Positions 11,356 through 22,706 are shown, counted from the stretch's first letter. The stretch: DNA of 64,000 bases from Magnolia sinica (GCF_029962835.1 NC_080582.1:25676032-25740031); one strand, 5' to 3'. The notes: generated by a model not told the origin, from the sequence alone. Program-made: numbers and translations.

Positions 11356-11624
11356 AAACAAGGTGGGGTCTATAGAGGAACTGCCAATCAACCATAATAT
11401 AAGGATTGGCCCTCGGCCGGGGTTATATCAAATCTGATAGTGCGAAACCATCCATTTATGGCAAATGGGGCCCACTTATCTGTGTTAACCCACAAGAGAA
11501 TTATGAGAATGAGCCTAATAAGGCCTAAGGGAAGGTCACAATGTGGACATCCAACCATCATTGCCCATCAATGTGGACATTTAACCAACATTGCTCCTAA
11601 TGAGTGGCCTACATAGGGTCAAAC

Positions 11625-11895
11625 ATATAGTGGGCCCATGGCCTCACATATAATCAGGATGGGCCTTATTTATGTCACATCGGCCTCGTCATATGGGCCA
11701 ACATACATCACATCGGGCCTTGAATACATAATAGGTGGGCCTTGCACCTGGGCCTCATCGCACGGGCCTCAATACTAGGCCTCATATACATTAAGTGGGC
11801 CTCATTACATGGGCTGATCAAATGGGCCGATCAAATGGGCCGAATCGAATAGGCTGATCAAATGGGCCGAATCGAATGGGCCGATTCAATGGCTT
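11625..11895. repeat. Second GGGCC-rich block
   Basis: Units such as ATCAAATGGGCCG and CATGGGCC recur here, ending in a short run of GATCAAATGGGCCGA. It resembles the block at 10385-10920 and is probably part of the same expansion. Confidence 0.6.
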
Positions 11896-12731
11896 GAATC
11901 CAACACACCATTCATTTGTTGCTAGAGATCATTTTAGAGCATTATTACAAAAAAATGAATCATATCCAAAGGATCATCTAGACCATACCACAAATGACAG
12001 TGGTGATAATGATTTCCACAGTTAAATTTTTAGTGGGCCCACCATAGTATTTATTTTCCATCCATACTGTTCATAAGGTCGGAAGGACCTAAACAAGGAA
12101 GGAAAACAATTATTATATTGAATCAAAACTTCTGTAACCCAAAGGAGTTTCAAGGGTGGGCGTTCAACACCATTGTTTCTGTAGGGTAGTCCACTTGATA
12201 TTAGATTTACCTTATTTTTATTTATTTATTATTATTTATTATTATTTTTTGTCTCAAGACATGAGACGAGGTGGCCCAAATAGGTGGACGGTTTGGATGG
12301 ATCACATCCATCAAAGTGGGGCCATGAAACTAGTCAAATGGATGGACAGTTAGATGGGAAAACACCCATCAGTGTGGGGCCGCTGGGATGCCAGATGGAT
12401 GGACGACGTGATATATACATGCATCATGGTGGGTCCAATAGTAGATGGGCCTCACTTCAGATGGTGTACACACAACAGCCTATAGGTGCATGAGATGCAG
12501 CGTTAGCTGCTGTGATGGTTGTGTACAGGTGGATCCGACGTAGGGCCCACCACCATATATTAAGGTGTATGTATATATATATATATATTATCATATAATA
12601 TAATATATTATATTATAACATGCCATAGGTAAAAAAAAGCCACCGTCCAGAGACCCATGGATGCTCTGGACGGTGCTAATCTAGCACACGAGATCATGGT
12701 GGGTCCACACGTGTGGCCCACATCAACGTTA

Positions 12732-12739
<8 letters not shown>

Positions 12740-12786
<47 letters not shown>
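12740..12786. repeat. (AT)n microsatellite
   Basis: A nearly pure AT dinucleotide run of about 45 bases. A shorter impure AT-rich stretch lies at about 12570-12620. Confidence 0.9.
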
Positions 12787-12791
<5 letters not shown>

Positions 12792-13888
12792 TAACTTCTC
12801 CCTTTTATGGCTGCATGTGTGATTTCCCCAATGGCAGAGACTGTTGGACATCCAAGGTATGGGTGCAATACCTTCATCAAGGTGGGGTTCATGTACTCGT
12901 GACCCACCAACCACATATATGTATAGAGGTGGCCCTACTTATACATGGTCCTCAAATGGATGGGTGGATCTAATCCATTCATCACGATGGGGTCCATACG
13001 TCCCAAAACGGATGGTATGGATATAATATATACATTATAAGCGGGCCACACACTCATTATCAACATCACCAAAACAAAAGTAGAAAGAGGGAGAGAGATC
13101 AGTGTAGTGGAGGGACCCTGCCACTATGGGCCCCTCATATGATTACAATACATAAATCAAATTGGGTCTCATCACAAGTGGGCCATTAAATTAAAAATCA
13201 ACAACGAATCACCCACCTATCAGCCTTCTTCTTTAGCTCCTTAGACTCCTATGCTCCTTGCCTTTAACTTTGATGGAGGTTGATGGAGATTGGAAGGTTG
13301 AGATGGGAGATGAGAGAGTGGGAAAGTGGGCTACACTTGTTTTTGGGAGAGCTTGGGGAGCTTGAACGTTGGAAACTCTAATGGAATTTGAGAAATTGCT
13401 TAGAGAATGAGAGAGAAAGAAAGGTGATGGATTGATATGGGATGGGTGTTGTGAGGAATGGGATGGAGAGGTATGGTTTTGTTGAAATTTTTGGTAAAAG
13501 AGGGATGAGTAGGGAGAGAGAGAGAGTTGACTTATGGAAAAGAAGGAATGAATGCATGTACTTGGGATAGGGTGAGGTGGCATTGAGGTATGGGGGATGT
13601 ACTTAACTTGATGGATGTGACATGTTGTAGAGATTCTCTCAAAATTTATAATGCGCAGCGTTTCTTTGGAATGAACGCGGGCCCACATCTCCTAACTCGG
13701 GTATCGGATCGATGCGCGAGTCGTGGCATTGGAACCACGGCGATGGTGTGGTTGTAAGGGTATAAATTTCCAGCCGAGTTCACTCTGATATGTGGGACTT
13801 GTCTTAGGATCACGCGCAAACGTCAGATACGAGTCAAGGGTTGCCGGAATTCGACCAGAAGGACCGCAAAAGCCTACAAAATGGTACA

Positions 13889-15801
13889 GACTAGGATATA
13901 GGTCTCACATTATGTGTCTTGTGTAGCTCATCTACAAGTTCAAGACATTGTATCTCATGTATAAGATCAAAGGTCTTTACCTCAAGAACTTCAAATGCAA
14001 GATCAAAAGATATACAAGTTCAAGTACATAGTTCACTCCTTTATACTTCAAAGTTCAAGGTTTCAAAGCTTTATCTAAAGGTAAGACAATAGTCTTCACT
14101 TTGGTACTCAAAACTCAAGTTGGAATACAAGACAAGTACTTCAATTTCAAGCTTCAAATGGTCTCAAGATCAAGCTTCATCATATGTCAAGATCTCAAGC
14201 TTCGTGAACTTCAAAGAACATCTATCAACTGAAGCAAAAGAAGATTCAATGTTCATATATTGCTTACAAGGTATGAATGACCCTAGATTGACCATAGGAT
14301 AGATCATTTTGAATACATAATTTAATTGGGTTATTTTATAAGTGCATAGTCAGTTTTTCGACTAATCTTAGACTAAGTTTGATTAGTCCTAACACTGGCT
14401 CGACCAGTCCAAGAATTCCTCGACCAGTCCTAAGTTTGTTACTAATTTTTAGGAATTCTTGTTATTTCCTCAACTAGTCCTGGAGACTACTTGACCGGTC
14501 GTGTGAACAGTGCTCGACTAGTCCTGCAGGCTCGACTCAAAATCCAGTAACTAATTTGAGTTCCACACAACTAGTCATGACAGGCTTCGACCGGTCGTGG
14601 AGGCCACTCGACCGATCGAGAAGACCCTTCGACCAGTCATGGAACGACTTTATCTTATCACGCCAAAAGTTTTAAAAGTTTGTTGGTCCTTCGACGAGTC
14701 GAACCGACCTCAAGACTAGTTGAAGATGTGATTTCTGCACTTATAAATAGAGCACGAAATTCAGAGTTTGGTATTCAATTTAAGCAAAATCAATATGCCA
14801 CTCTGAGAGATAAGTTAGTGATATTCTTAAGCTATTTAGTGTTCATTTCATATTCTCTTTAATTAGCTTTCTTTGTTTTTGATTTTGAGTTTCTACATTC
14901 CAATCATATTTGAAGAAGGGATTGAAAATTTTCCATTTCTTGGAATCAAAATCAAATCGAGCTAGCCCAACTTGATTTAATTTAAAAATCATTTAGAACC
15001 TCGAACCATTTCATAAGTGAGTGTGGACATTGAACTTCTATGTTGAACTTCTACTCCGATTTGGTTCTACCAGGCTGCATCAAAGGAGAATATCCAGATA
15101 AGTTTATTTACTTTTTTGTAAATTTTTGTTTTGGTTTTTGAGATTGTGCCACTAAAATCTATGTTTGGTTTATCTGAGGTGATCCAGAAAACTCAGAGTG
15201 TGGGGTTTGTGAATTGTGTAAGCCCACTTGAAAGACACAATTGTGAGGGTTTTAGGTGAACCTTGGAAAACCTATTTCATAGTGAACGTTAATATCCACT
15301 GTGTTAAGATATTAGTAGTGGAGTAGTTGTGTGGCTATTTTTCTAAACAATTGGTGTACACACAAGCGAACCACTATAACTTTTGTTCTTGTGGTGATTG
15401 ATTGTTTATTTTATTTTGTAGATGTCGTAATTTCTCTTTATGCATTTGTGGAGAATGTTGTAATTTCTTTTATGCAAGTGTGAGAATGTTGTAATAGGTT
15501 AGTTATTTCCTTTGCTATTTATTTCTTTATTCCTCTATATCAGTTTGAGTTTTTGATACACAGATCATTCTAGGAATTAGGTTGTCCTACCATAAACCTT
15601 TGGTTTTTGGTGTAAGGTTGTCCTTAGAACAACTTCTGTATCAACCTCTCAATACTTGTACATTTGAGGTTGTTATTCATTCCAGCATAATGGAATTTTT
15701 TATCCGCTATCTCTAATTATTTGTTTAAATTTCGCTATTAATTTTTTAATTTGGCATAGTCCTATTCCCTCCCCCCCTTGGGCTCTTAGCACGGCCTTTT
15801 T
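13889..15801 (+). repeat. Middle Sirevirus LTR, main part
   Basis: This resumes the LTR interrupted at 8535. It starts with a stretch rich in CAAGTTCAAG-type short repeats (13909-14240). Then come the near-palindrome cluster (14356-14720), the TATA box (14742-14749), and a long U5-like region matching 1-1538 almost base by base. It ends in GGCCTTTTT at about 15801. The expected CA end and primer-binding site are missing because a deletion joins it directly to pol. Total LTR length without the insertion is about 1.97 kb. Confidence 0.87.
14356..14720 (+). promoter_or_regulatory. Near-palindrome cluster and TATA region of the middle LTR
   Basis: The same series of CGACCAGTCC, CGACTAGTCC and CGACCGGTCG variants as at 105-478, followed by TATAAATA at 14742-14749. 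Several units have lost the CpG (CAACTAGTC, TGACCGGTCG), as expected from cytosine methylation decay. Confidence 0.68.
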
Positions 15802-17002
15802 GAAATCATAGTGTAAAATTTACCAACCAAGGATGTGAAATTTTTAATAAGAATGGTTCTGTAATATTAACTGGTCACAGGACTTCTAAAAACTACTACA
15901 TAGTTAGTGATTCAAGATCATCTAAGATATCGTGTTACATGGTCCAAACTGATGAAACCGAATTATAGCATAAGCGCCTAGGACATGTACACTACCGCAA
16001 CTTGTATAGATTGAGTTAAAATGAATTGGTAAAAGGTTTACCCAAAGCAAAGAAAGTGAATAAAATATGTGGCGAGTGCTAGCTTGATAAAAACCAAGAG
16101 TGCTCACAAAAAAGTGAACTCCAATGCCACATTTAAACTATTCGAACTTCTCCACATGGATCTCATTAGACCAACTAGAACAGAGAGTCGAGGTGACAAG
16201 AAGTATATTATGGACATTGTAGATGACTTTACTAGGTGTACTTGGGTAGTCTTCTTAAGAGAGAAATCAGAAACTCTCGACAAAGTAAAAAAGGTACTAA
16301 AACGTATCTAAACTGAAAAAGAATCACATGTCACTAAGATCCGAAGTGATCATGGTTCTAAGTCAAATAGCGGTTTTGAGAAATTTTGCAATGACCAGGG
16401 AATATCACATGAATATTCTGCGCCCAAAACACCACAACAAAATGGTGTAGTGGAAAAAAAATAGAGTGCTTCAAGAAATGGCAAATGCGATACTAAATAG
16501 TATGAAGCTTCTTAAAAATCTTTGGGTTGAAGCCATAAACACTGCTTGTTATATAATTAACCGTGTTTATACTAGAAGATCAAATAGTAAAACTGCTTAT
16601 GAAATATGGTTTAATAAGAAGCCTATTGTCAAATACTTTCGAGTTTTCGGCAGCAAGTACTACATCTTGCGTGACCGAGAAAATCTGGGTAAATTTGACA
16701 CTGAAAGTGATGAAGGGATATTTTTAGGGTATACTCTAAATAGTCGAGCATATCGGGTTCTTAACAAGAGGACTGGTGTAATTCAGGAATCCATTAATGT
16801 TGTCATAGATGATTATCTGAATACATCTACCACTAGTTCAGAAGATGATAAAGTCTCATTAATTGATATACCAGACTCTTCATCCAGTCAAAATAATGAC
16901 ACTGAACTACGATCAGTTAAAGATCATCCAACTGATCAAATCCTTGGAAACCCTCTCACTGGTGTGCGCATTCATAAACAATTAGAAGATATGTGCAATT
17001 AG
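15802..17002 (+). pseudogene. Copia integrase, decayed, fused directly to the LTR (copy 2)
   Basis: Sequence equal to 3671 onward of copy 1 starts immediately after the LTR. The region from the LTR end through gag and protease (about 2.13 kb in copy 1) is therefore deleted. The zinc domain lies at about 15960-16090 with stops. The core contains the LLHMDLIRPTR segment near 16150 and KIRSDHGS near 16340. The segment with the catalytic Glu is broken by a two-base deletion near 16456. The ORF 16466-17002 covers the rest of the integrase and the linker to RT. Confidence 0.87.
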
Positions 17003-17736
17003 TGTGCTTTACATCTTAGATAGAACCGGCTAACGTAAAAGAAGTCCTTACTGATGAAAAATGGAATATAGCTATGCAAGAAGAGCTCAATCAGTTTGTT
17101 CAAAATGATGTATGACATTTGGTTCCTATACCTAATGATAAACATATAATTAGAACCAAGTGGATCTTTAAAAATAAGTCTAATGAATTAGGTAACATTA
17201 TAAGAAATAAGGCAAGACTGGTTGTACAAGGATACACTCAGATAGAAGGCATCGATTATGATGAAACCTTTGCCCCAGTAGCTCGTCTTGAATCTATCAG
17301 ACTGTTCATATCCATTGCTTGTAACAAAAATTTTAAAATCTATCAAATGGATGTCAAGAGTGCTTTATTGAATGGTGATTTGCATGAGGAGGTATATGTA
17401 GAACAGTCTAAAGGTTTTGAAGACCCTAAATATTCTAATCATGTTTATCATCTGAAAAAAGTACTCTATGGTTTAAAACAAGCTCACAAGGCATGGTACG
17501 AGAAGTTGACTAAGTTTCTACTAAGTCATAACTTTGTAATGGGAAGTGTTGATAAGACACTGTTTGTAAAGAAATACAATGATCACATTCTAATAGTACA
17601 AATATATGTTGATGACATTATCTATGGATCTACTTGTGCTAACATGTCTGTTGAGTTTGTAGAATTAATGAAGTCCAAGTTTGAAATAAGCATGGTAGGA
17701 GAATTGAACTATTTTCTAGGTCTGCAAGTGAAATAA
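17003..17736 (+). pseudogene. Copia reverse transcriptase, best preserved (copy 2)
   Basis: The 618-base open stretch 17119-17736 covers most of the RVT_2 domain: [61 protein letters not shown], and the polymerase box YVDD at 17605-17616, all consistent with an RT that was once active. Just upstream a TGA (17113-17115) stands where related elements have a Trp codon. A stop at 17734-17736 ends the segment. RT copies the element RNA into DNA. Unlike copy 1, its catalytic aspartates are kept. Confidence 0.9.
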
Positions 17737-18548
17737 CTTGTTGATGAGATATTTATCTCTCAAACCAAGTATGCTTTAAACTAGGTGAAAAATTTGGATT
17801 TAAGAGCGGTAAGAACTTTGATACTCATATGAATACGACACTTACACTCTCTAAGGATTCAACAGGTAAAAGTGTAGATCCTAAGTTGTATCGCAGTATG
17901 ATAGGTAGTTTATTATATTTAACTGCGAGCTGACCTGATATTGCATTCAGCGTAAGTATTTGTGCTAGATATCAATCAGACCCTAGAGAGTCGCACCTGA
18001 TTGTTGTTAAGCATATTCTGCGATATGTTGCTAATTCTACTAATCTTGGTCTTTGGTATCCACATGATACTAGTGTGCAATTAGATGGTTATACAAATGC
18101 TGATTGGGCTAGTAACATTGATGATCGTAAATTGACCAGTGGTGGTTGTTTCTATGTTGGGAACTGTTTAGTTTCTTGGCTAAGTAAGAAATAAAGTTTC
18201 GTATCACTCCTCATAGCTGAGGCTGAATATATTGCTGCTGGTAATGCATGCATTCAGCTTGTGTGGATGAAGAGAATGCCTAAGCGATTATGAATTTGGC
18301 AAGAATCTATGGTTTTATATTGTGACAATTCAAGCGTAATTAATATTTCTAAAAATCCAATTTAGTATTCACGAACCAAGCATATTAACATGAGATATCA
18401 TTATATTCGTGAATTGGTGGAAGACAAGATAATTTCATTGGAATACATTCAGACCAAGAATCAACTTGCAGACATATTCACAAAACTGCTTGATAAAAAC
18501 AGGTTTACAAAATTAAAATTTGATCTGGGTATGTGCAATATGAACTGA
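17737..18548 (+). pseudogene. Copia RNase H and polyprotein end (copy 2)
   Basis: Segments matching copy 1 include ADWASNIDDRKLTSGGC (about 18095-18150), AEAEYIAAGNAC (about 18220-18250), and the end DLGMCNMN with a stop at 18546-18548. Frameshifts occur near 17780 and 18275. A stop at about 18195 replaces the CAA codon kept in copy 1. Confidence 0.83.
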
Positions 18549-18618
18549 TGATGTGTGCCTATTTGTATCATAATGTATATATTTATTATTTTAAAAATTT
18601 TAAAACTTCAATGGTGCA

Positions 18619-18683
18619 CGACTAGTTGAGTATGCACTCGACCAGTCGTGGCTCGACCGGTCGAGTATGTACTCGACTAGTCG
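18619..18683 (+). promoter_or_regulatory. Four LTR-type near-palindromes ahead of the env-like ORF (copy 2)
   Basis: CGACTAGTTG (18619), CGACCAGTCG (18639), CGACCGGTCG (18653) and CGACTAGTCG (18674) lie in 65 bases between the pol stop and the env-like ORF. Their centres are about 14-21 bases apart. The same motif fills the LTR upstream of its TATA box. This may be an internal promoter or enhancer; that function is inferred from motif sharing only. Confidence 0.55.
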
Positions 18684-18978
18684 TGAATCTTGAGTTTAGC
18701 CTTTTATTTGGGAAAAAATACATTTTCCTTCACATGTTTCTTCTTCTCCAATAAGCCCTATCACGACCAGTTGAACCCATCTTCGATTCCTCCATGGTTA
18801 GTGCATCATTTTCAATTTTCTTGTAGATTTGAGTTCTTTGCTCTTCCATTTCCTTGTTTGTGTTGTTTATTTCAAGGTTTATGATTATTTTATGAATTTT
18901 TTAGCTAAAAATCTTATTTATTAGAAACCTTTCTTGCCTCTTTTGCAATCCTTGTATTCATCGACTTCCTTGTTGCAA

Positions 18979-20014
18979 TGGAGAGTAAAAACGTGAAGAA
19001 AAGATCTCGTGGTCCCTCTTTTTCTCGTTCCACTCCATCACGGTGCGCCATCTTCGGTCATCCGAGGAAGATCCTGAGTATGTGTGAGATATTCGCTTAC
19101 GCAACATGATAGTTAAACGGACAGTTATCCTTGATTATTTGGCACAATTTGGTATTATTCTACTCCTTCAATCTGTATGATGGGATAACATTTTATATTG
19201 GGGTGGACCGGTATACCGCTCTATTGCGTAGGCTATGTTTGCTTGCATTAGTGACTATTCTTCTGAGAATCTAACATTTACAGTTACGACCAGAGAAGGT
19301 CCAATTGAAGTGGACCGTCACCTAATTTTTGGGTTGATGGATATACCAGTCAATGATGACGGTATTCCCATTCATACACTTGTAGTAAAATCGTCTGAAT
19401 CTGAGAAAAGAATGCTCACTAGAGTTTTATGCAATATGAATACGGAATGGAGTTCTGGGAATGCGCTCACTTTCAAGTTTATGTTACCTAGATATAGGGT
19501 TCTCCATCGGATTTTCATTTCAAATGTCTACCCCAGATCTGGTAATAAAACCGAGCTTACTACATTCATGGCTCATATTCTTCATTTGATTATTACTGGT
19601 GTTTCCTTTTGTCTTCCATTTCTTATATGTTACATCATTATTTAGTTCCGTCTCCACCCAGGTCATAACAATATATCTTTTTCCTATCTTATGACTGCAC
19701 TAGCTACACATGGTCTTATGGTAATGCTTGTTGGAGAAGCTCCAATTAACCATCTACCATTCAACAATTCGAACATAAATAAGATGAATTTGTGGTTGGC
19801 TCTAGGCCAAGTTGATGTAGGTACTAGAGGAGCAGTAGAAGCAACTGAAGAGGAGGATGCTTTACTTCCAGATGATGTCAATATGGATGACATATTTGAT
19901 GAGCTTGAGTCTGACTCTACGACTGATCCTGATTATCAGGCTTATGACTTTGATGCGTGTCTACGCTCACTTGAGGAGAAGGTAGAAGGTATGCATGTGT
20001 CCCAAGATATGTAA
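18979..20014 (+). pseudogene. Sirevirus envelope-like / putative plant transposon protein (copy 2)
   Basis: An ATG at about 18979 (MESKNVKKRS) starts a protein matching 6839-7880. The longest open segments are 19235-19645 and 19691-20014. They share CNM, EWSSGNALTFKFMLPRYR, and an acidic, coiled-coil-like tail DPDYQAYDFDACLRSLEEKVEGM with copy 1. A stop (TAG at 19229-19231) lies at the same codon as the TAA of copy 1. A hydrophobic segment (SFCLPFLICYIII) near 19605-19643 ends in a stop. The role of this ORF in Sireviruses is unknown; it follows pol as an envelope gene would. Confidence 0.68.
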
Positions 20015-20595
20015 TTTAAATATATGCGCAAATATTTTAGGCGCATTAATAAGAGACTTCATCAAATTGATCCTTCCATACCTGTTCCTTCTTCTAGTTC
20101 AGATTAGTTTTGAATTTCTAGTATGTAATAACTTTCATACTTGAATTTCTCTTGACTCTATATGCTTGGACATGTTTTCTTGTTTTTGTAGACATGTTTA
20201 ATGGTTATCTTGAACTTACTTCTTATTTTTATTAATCAGTGCTCTTATTCTACTCTTATATTTCCATCATATGTTCTTCTCTTTGTCATATTGTGACAAA
20301 AGGGGGAGAATTTGTGTTGTATGTTTATTCTATGAAGTGGAAGTTGTTGTGGAGAATATGTGGAGAGAAGTGTGGTTATTATTATTATTATTATTATTTT
20401 GTAAGTAATTTCTTCTCTTTGCTTGGATTCTATAGAGTATTGTATTAAGGGGGAGTATTGATTTATGCTGACCAGTTTCTAACTGGTGCATGATTCTTTA
20501 TTGATCTAACTGGTGCATGATTCTTTATTGATCTAACTGATGCATGATTCCTAGGTCTTAGTTTATTTTGTCACAAATTTGACAAAGGTGGAGAT
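20015..20595 (+). other. Sirevirus 3' noncoding region with polypurine tracts (copy 2)
   Basis: GACAAAAGGGGGAGAA (20295-20310), AAGGGGGAG (20447-20455) and a mutated GACAAAGGTGGAGAT (20581-20595) match the tracts of copy 1. The last one, which should prime plus-strand synthesis, has a G-to-T change. Three copies of an AACTGGTGCATGATTCTTTA-like unit lie at about 20477-20550, and the same unit is found singly near 8340 and 8390. Confidence 0.8.
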
Positions 20596-22346
20596 TGTAA
20601 ATGCTATCTTATCTAGCTTTTAGGTTTGTCAAATTTTGCCAAAACTTCTTGGAATTAGTATCTTGTTTAGTGGTTATTGTAAGATTAGTTTTATGTCATC
20701 CTTGCCAATCTTATCTACATTTAAGTACAAGATCAAGTCATGCAAGTACAAGATCAAGAAGTACAACTACAACATCAAGAAGTTTAAGTACAAGATCAAG
20801 AGGTTCAAGAACAAGAAGTTTAAGTACTAGATCAAGTCTTCAAGCTTCAACTACTTCAAGAGAATGATATGTGATGAATCAATCTCACAAGTAAGGTTTG
20901 TTTGACCTTAGACTAACCTTAGGATTGGTCATAAAATATCATAAGTCATTTGATAAATTTATAGGTCATTTTTCGACTAGTCCTAGTCATGATTCAACTA
21001 GTCCAGACACTGACTAGTCTAGACACTGGCTCGACCAGTCCAAGGTTTGTTGTGAATTTTGAAGATTTTTTGTTGGACCCTCGACCAGTCCTGGAGACTG
21101 CTCAACTAGTCAAGTGAATAGTGCTCAACCAGTCGAGCAGGCTCGACTCAAAGTCCAGCAATATTTCTGGGTCCCACTCGACCAGCTGAGTGCAGGGCTC
21201 GACCAATCGAGCAGGCCACTCAACCAGTCGAGTGGTGATCTTATCTTATCGCACCAAAAACTTTAAAAGTTGTTGCTCCTTCGACCAGTCAAGTTGACCA
21301 CTAGGCCAGTCGAGTGAACATTATTTTTACCTATAAATTAAGGATGATTTTCAGAGTTTTTCAATTCATTCAAAGCTATTCATGTCACAACTCTGGAAAA
21401 CTTGTCCCCACATGCTAGAAGCTAATTGTTTAGTATTTAAAATTCTTTTAATAGCTTTTTTGCATTTGATTTTGAGATCTCTATTCAATTTTATTTCTTT
21501 TGAAAAGAGAATATTGATTTTACCCTTTGTGAGATCAAAATCAAATCAAGCTAGCCCAGGATTGTTTTAGACTTAAGAATCCTTTCATATGTTAGATTAG
21601 ACATTGAACATCTACATTGAACATCTACATCGAATTGGTTCTACCAAGCTTCATCAGAAGGAGAATATTCAGATAAGTACATTTCAATTTTTTATATTTG
21701 GTTTGTAAGATTGCTAGAAAATCTTTCGTTTTGGTTTTGACTGAGATAGCCAGAAAATCTCAGTGTGTGGGGTTTTTAATTGTGGTAGTCCTTTTGAAAA
21801 CACAATTGTGAAGGTTTTGGGTGAACCTTGGAAAACTTATTTCATAGTGAAAACCGATATCCTGTGGGTGAGGATATTGGGAGTTGAGTAGTTGTGTGGC
21901 TGTTTTCTAATAGTTGGTGTACACACAAGCGAGCCACTATAATTGCAGGAGTTGTGGTGAATGTTTATTTTTGTGCATTTGTGGTGAATGATTGTAAATT
22001 TCTTTCTGAACATGTGGTGAATGTTGTAATAGCAGTAGAAATTTACTTCTATTTTATTATTTTTTTCCTTTGGATCAGTTTGGGATTTTGATACATAGAC
22101 CATTTTAGAAATTAGGTTGTCCTACCATAAGCCATTGGTTTTTGGTGTAAGGTTGTCCTTAAAACAACATCTATATCAACCTCTCAATACTTGTGCATTT
22201 GTGGTTGCTATTTATTTCTGCTAATTGAGATTATTAAGTGCTATCTTGTTCTAGTTTTTTCTTTATTCCGCATTTAAATTTTTATTTGGTATAGTCCAAT
22301 TCCCCCCCCCCCCCCCCCTTCTAAGACTTTTAGCTCGGCCTTTTCA
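20596..22346 (+). repeat. Third Sirevirus LTR, complete (1751 bases)
   Basis: It starts TGTAAATGCTATC after a polypurine tract and ends CGGCCTTTTCA. It contains AAGTACAAGATCAAG short repeats (20725-20865), the near-palindrome cluster (20974-21315), a TATA-like TATAAATT at 21342-21349 and a long run of C (about 22302-22318) near the end. It is more diverged from the other two LTRs than they are from each other. The five bases after it are AGATC; the matching target duplication would lie outside the window. Confidence 0.87.
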
Positions 22347-22472
22347 AGATCAACCATTCGAAGTACTCCCTGCATAAGTTATCATACGCTGTAGAAGTAT
22401 ATATCAATCTGTGTGAAGCACTTAACATTGTTGCAGCCAACATGCTAGTGACACTAGGAGAAATCTAGTCTC
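22347..22472. other. Short spacer between the Sirevirus array and CACTA-related sequence
   Basis: No feature recognised. I looked for a CACTA terminal repeat here and found only GACACTAGGAG at about 22450, which is not convincing. Confidence 0.4.
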
Positions 22473-22706
22473 TCAGGCTCCATTTAGATGTTCAAGTGAC
22501 AAAACCGCATCTTCCATACGAAGTTTGTCGTGGTTATATTCCTCCATCAGGTCTGGAATTTCTTTGAGATTGTATAATCCTTCATCTGAGTTATCGTTGA
22601 TATATTTCTCCCTACACTCATCAACCAGACTGGGTATCTCTTTGGCCCTACCAGAAGAAGATAGAGCCGAAAAGTCCATCCGTAACAACTGATGAATATC
22701 CTGCAT
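22473..22706 (-). CDS. Unrecognised 77-codon ORF downstream of the CACTA transposase
   Basis: The reading is hydrophilic and acidic (KEIPSLVDECREKYINDN, DLMEEYNHDKLRMEDAVLSL) and looks more protein-like than the surrounding chance frames. It is on the same strand as the decayed transposase and begins about 170 bases after its last codon. I do not recognise the family. It may be the end of a captured host exon, a second CACTA gene, or chance. No start context or splice site decides between these. Confidence 0.25.
   Translation of the reverse strand: MQDIHQLLRMDFSALSSSGRAKEIPSLVDECREKYINDNSDEGLYNLKEIPDLMEEYNHDKLRMEDAVLSLEHLNGA

Larger units (their letters stand above)
8536..13888 (+). mobile_element. 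5.35-kb solo LTR-like insertion inside the middle Sirevirus LTR
   Basis: The segment starts TGTTTCACGCCCCAAAC and ends ATGGTACA, with flanking GAGTA (8531-8535) and GACTA (13889-13893), a five-base target duplication with one mismatch. Removing it brings the two parts of the Sirevirus LTR together. It has no recognisable gag or pol, which fits a solo LTR left by recombination. The TGT-CACGCCCC start is common in long LTRs of Tekay/Del chromoviruses, so that assignment is a reasonable guess. Inside are GGGCC-rich tandem repeats, a 22-base repeat, AT runs and a purine-rich tract. Orientation is given as plus from the usual appearance of the CACGCCCC end as the 5' side. Confidence 0.68.

Noticed and set aside
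12713-12973. ORFs containing YIYIYIY on both strands
   Set aside because: These are translations of the (AT)n microsatellite.
13233-13688. 151-codon minus-strand ORF rich in Ser, His and Pro
   Set aside because: It is the complement of a purine-rich GAGATGGGAGA-type tract near the end of the solo LTR. Low complexity and no family resemblance; long frames arise by chance in such tracts.
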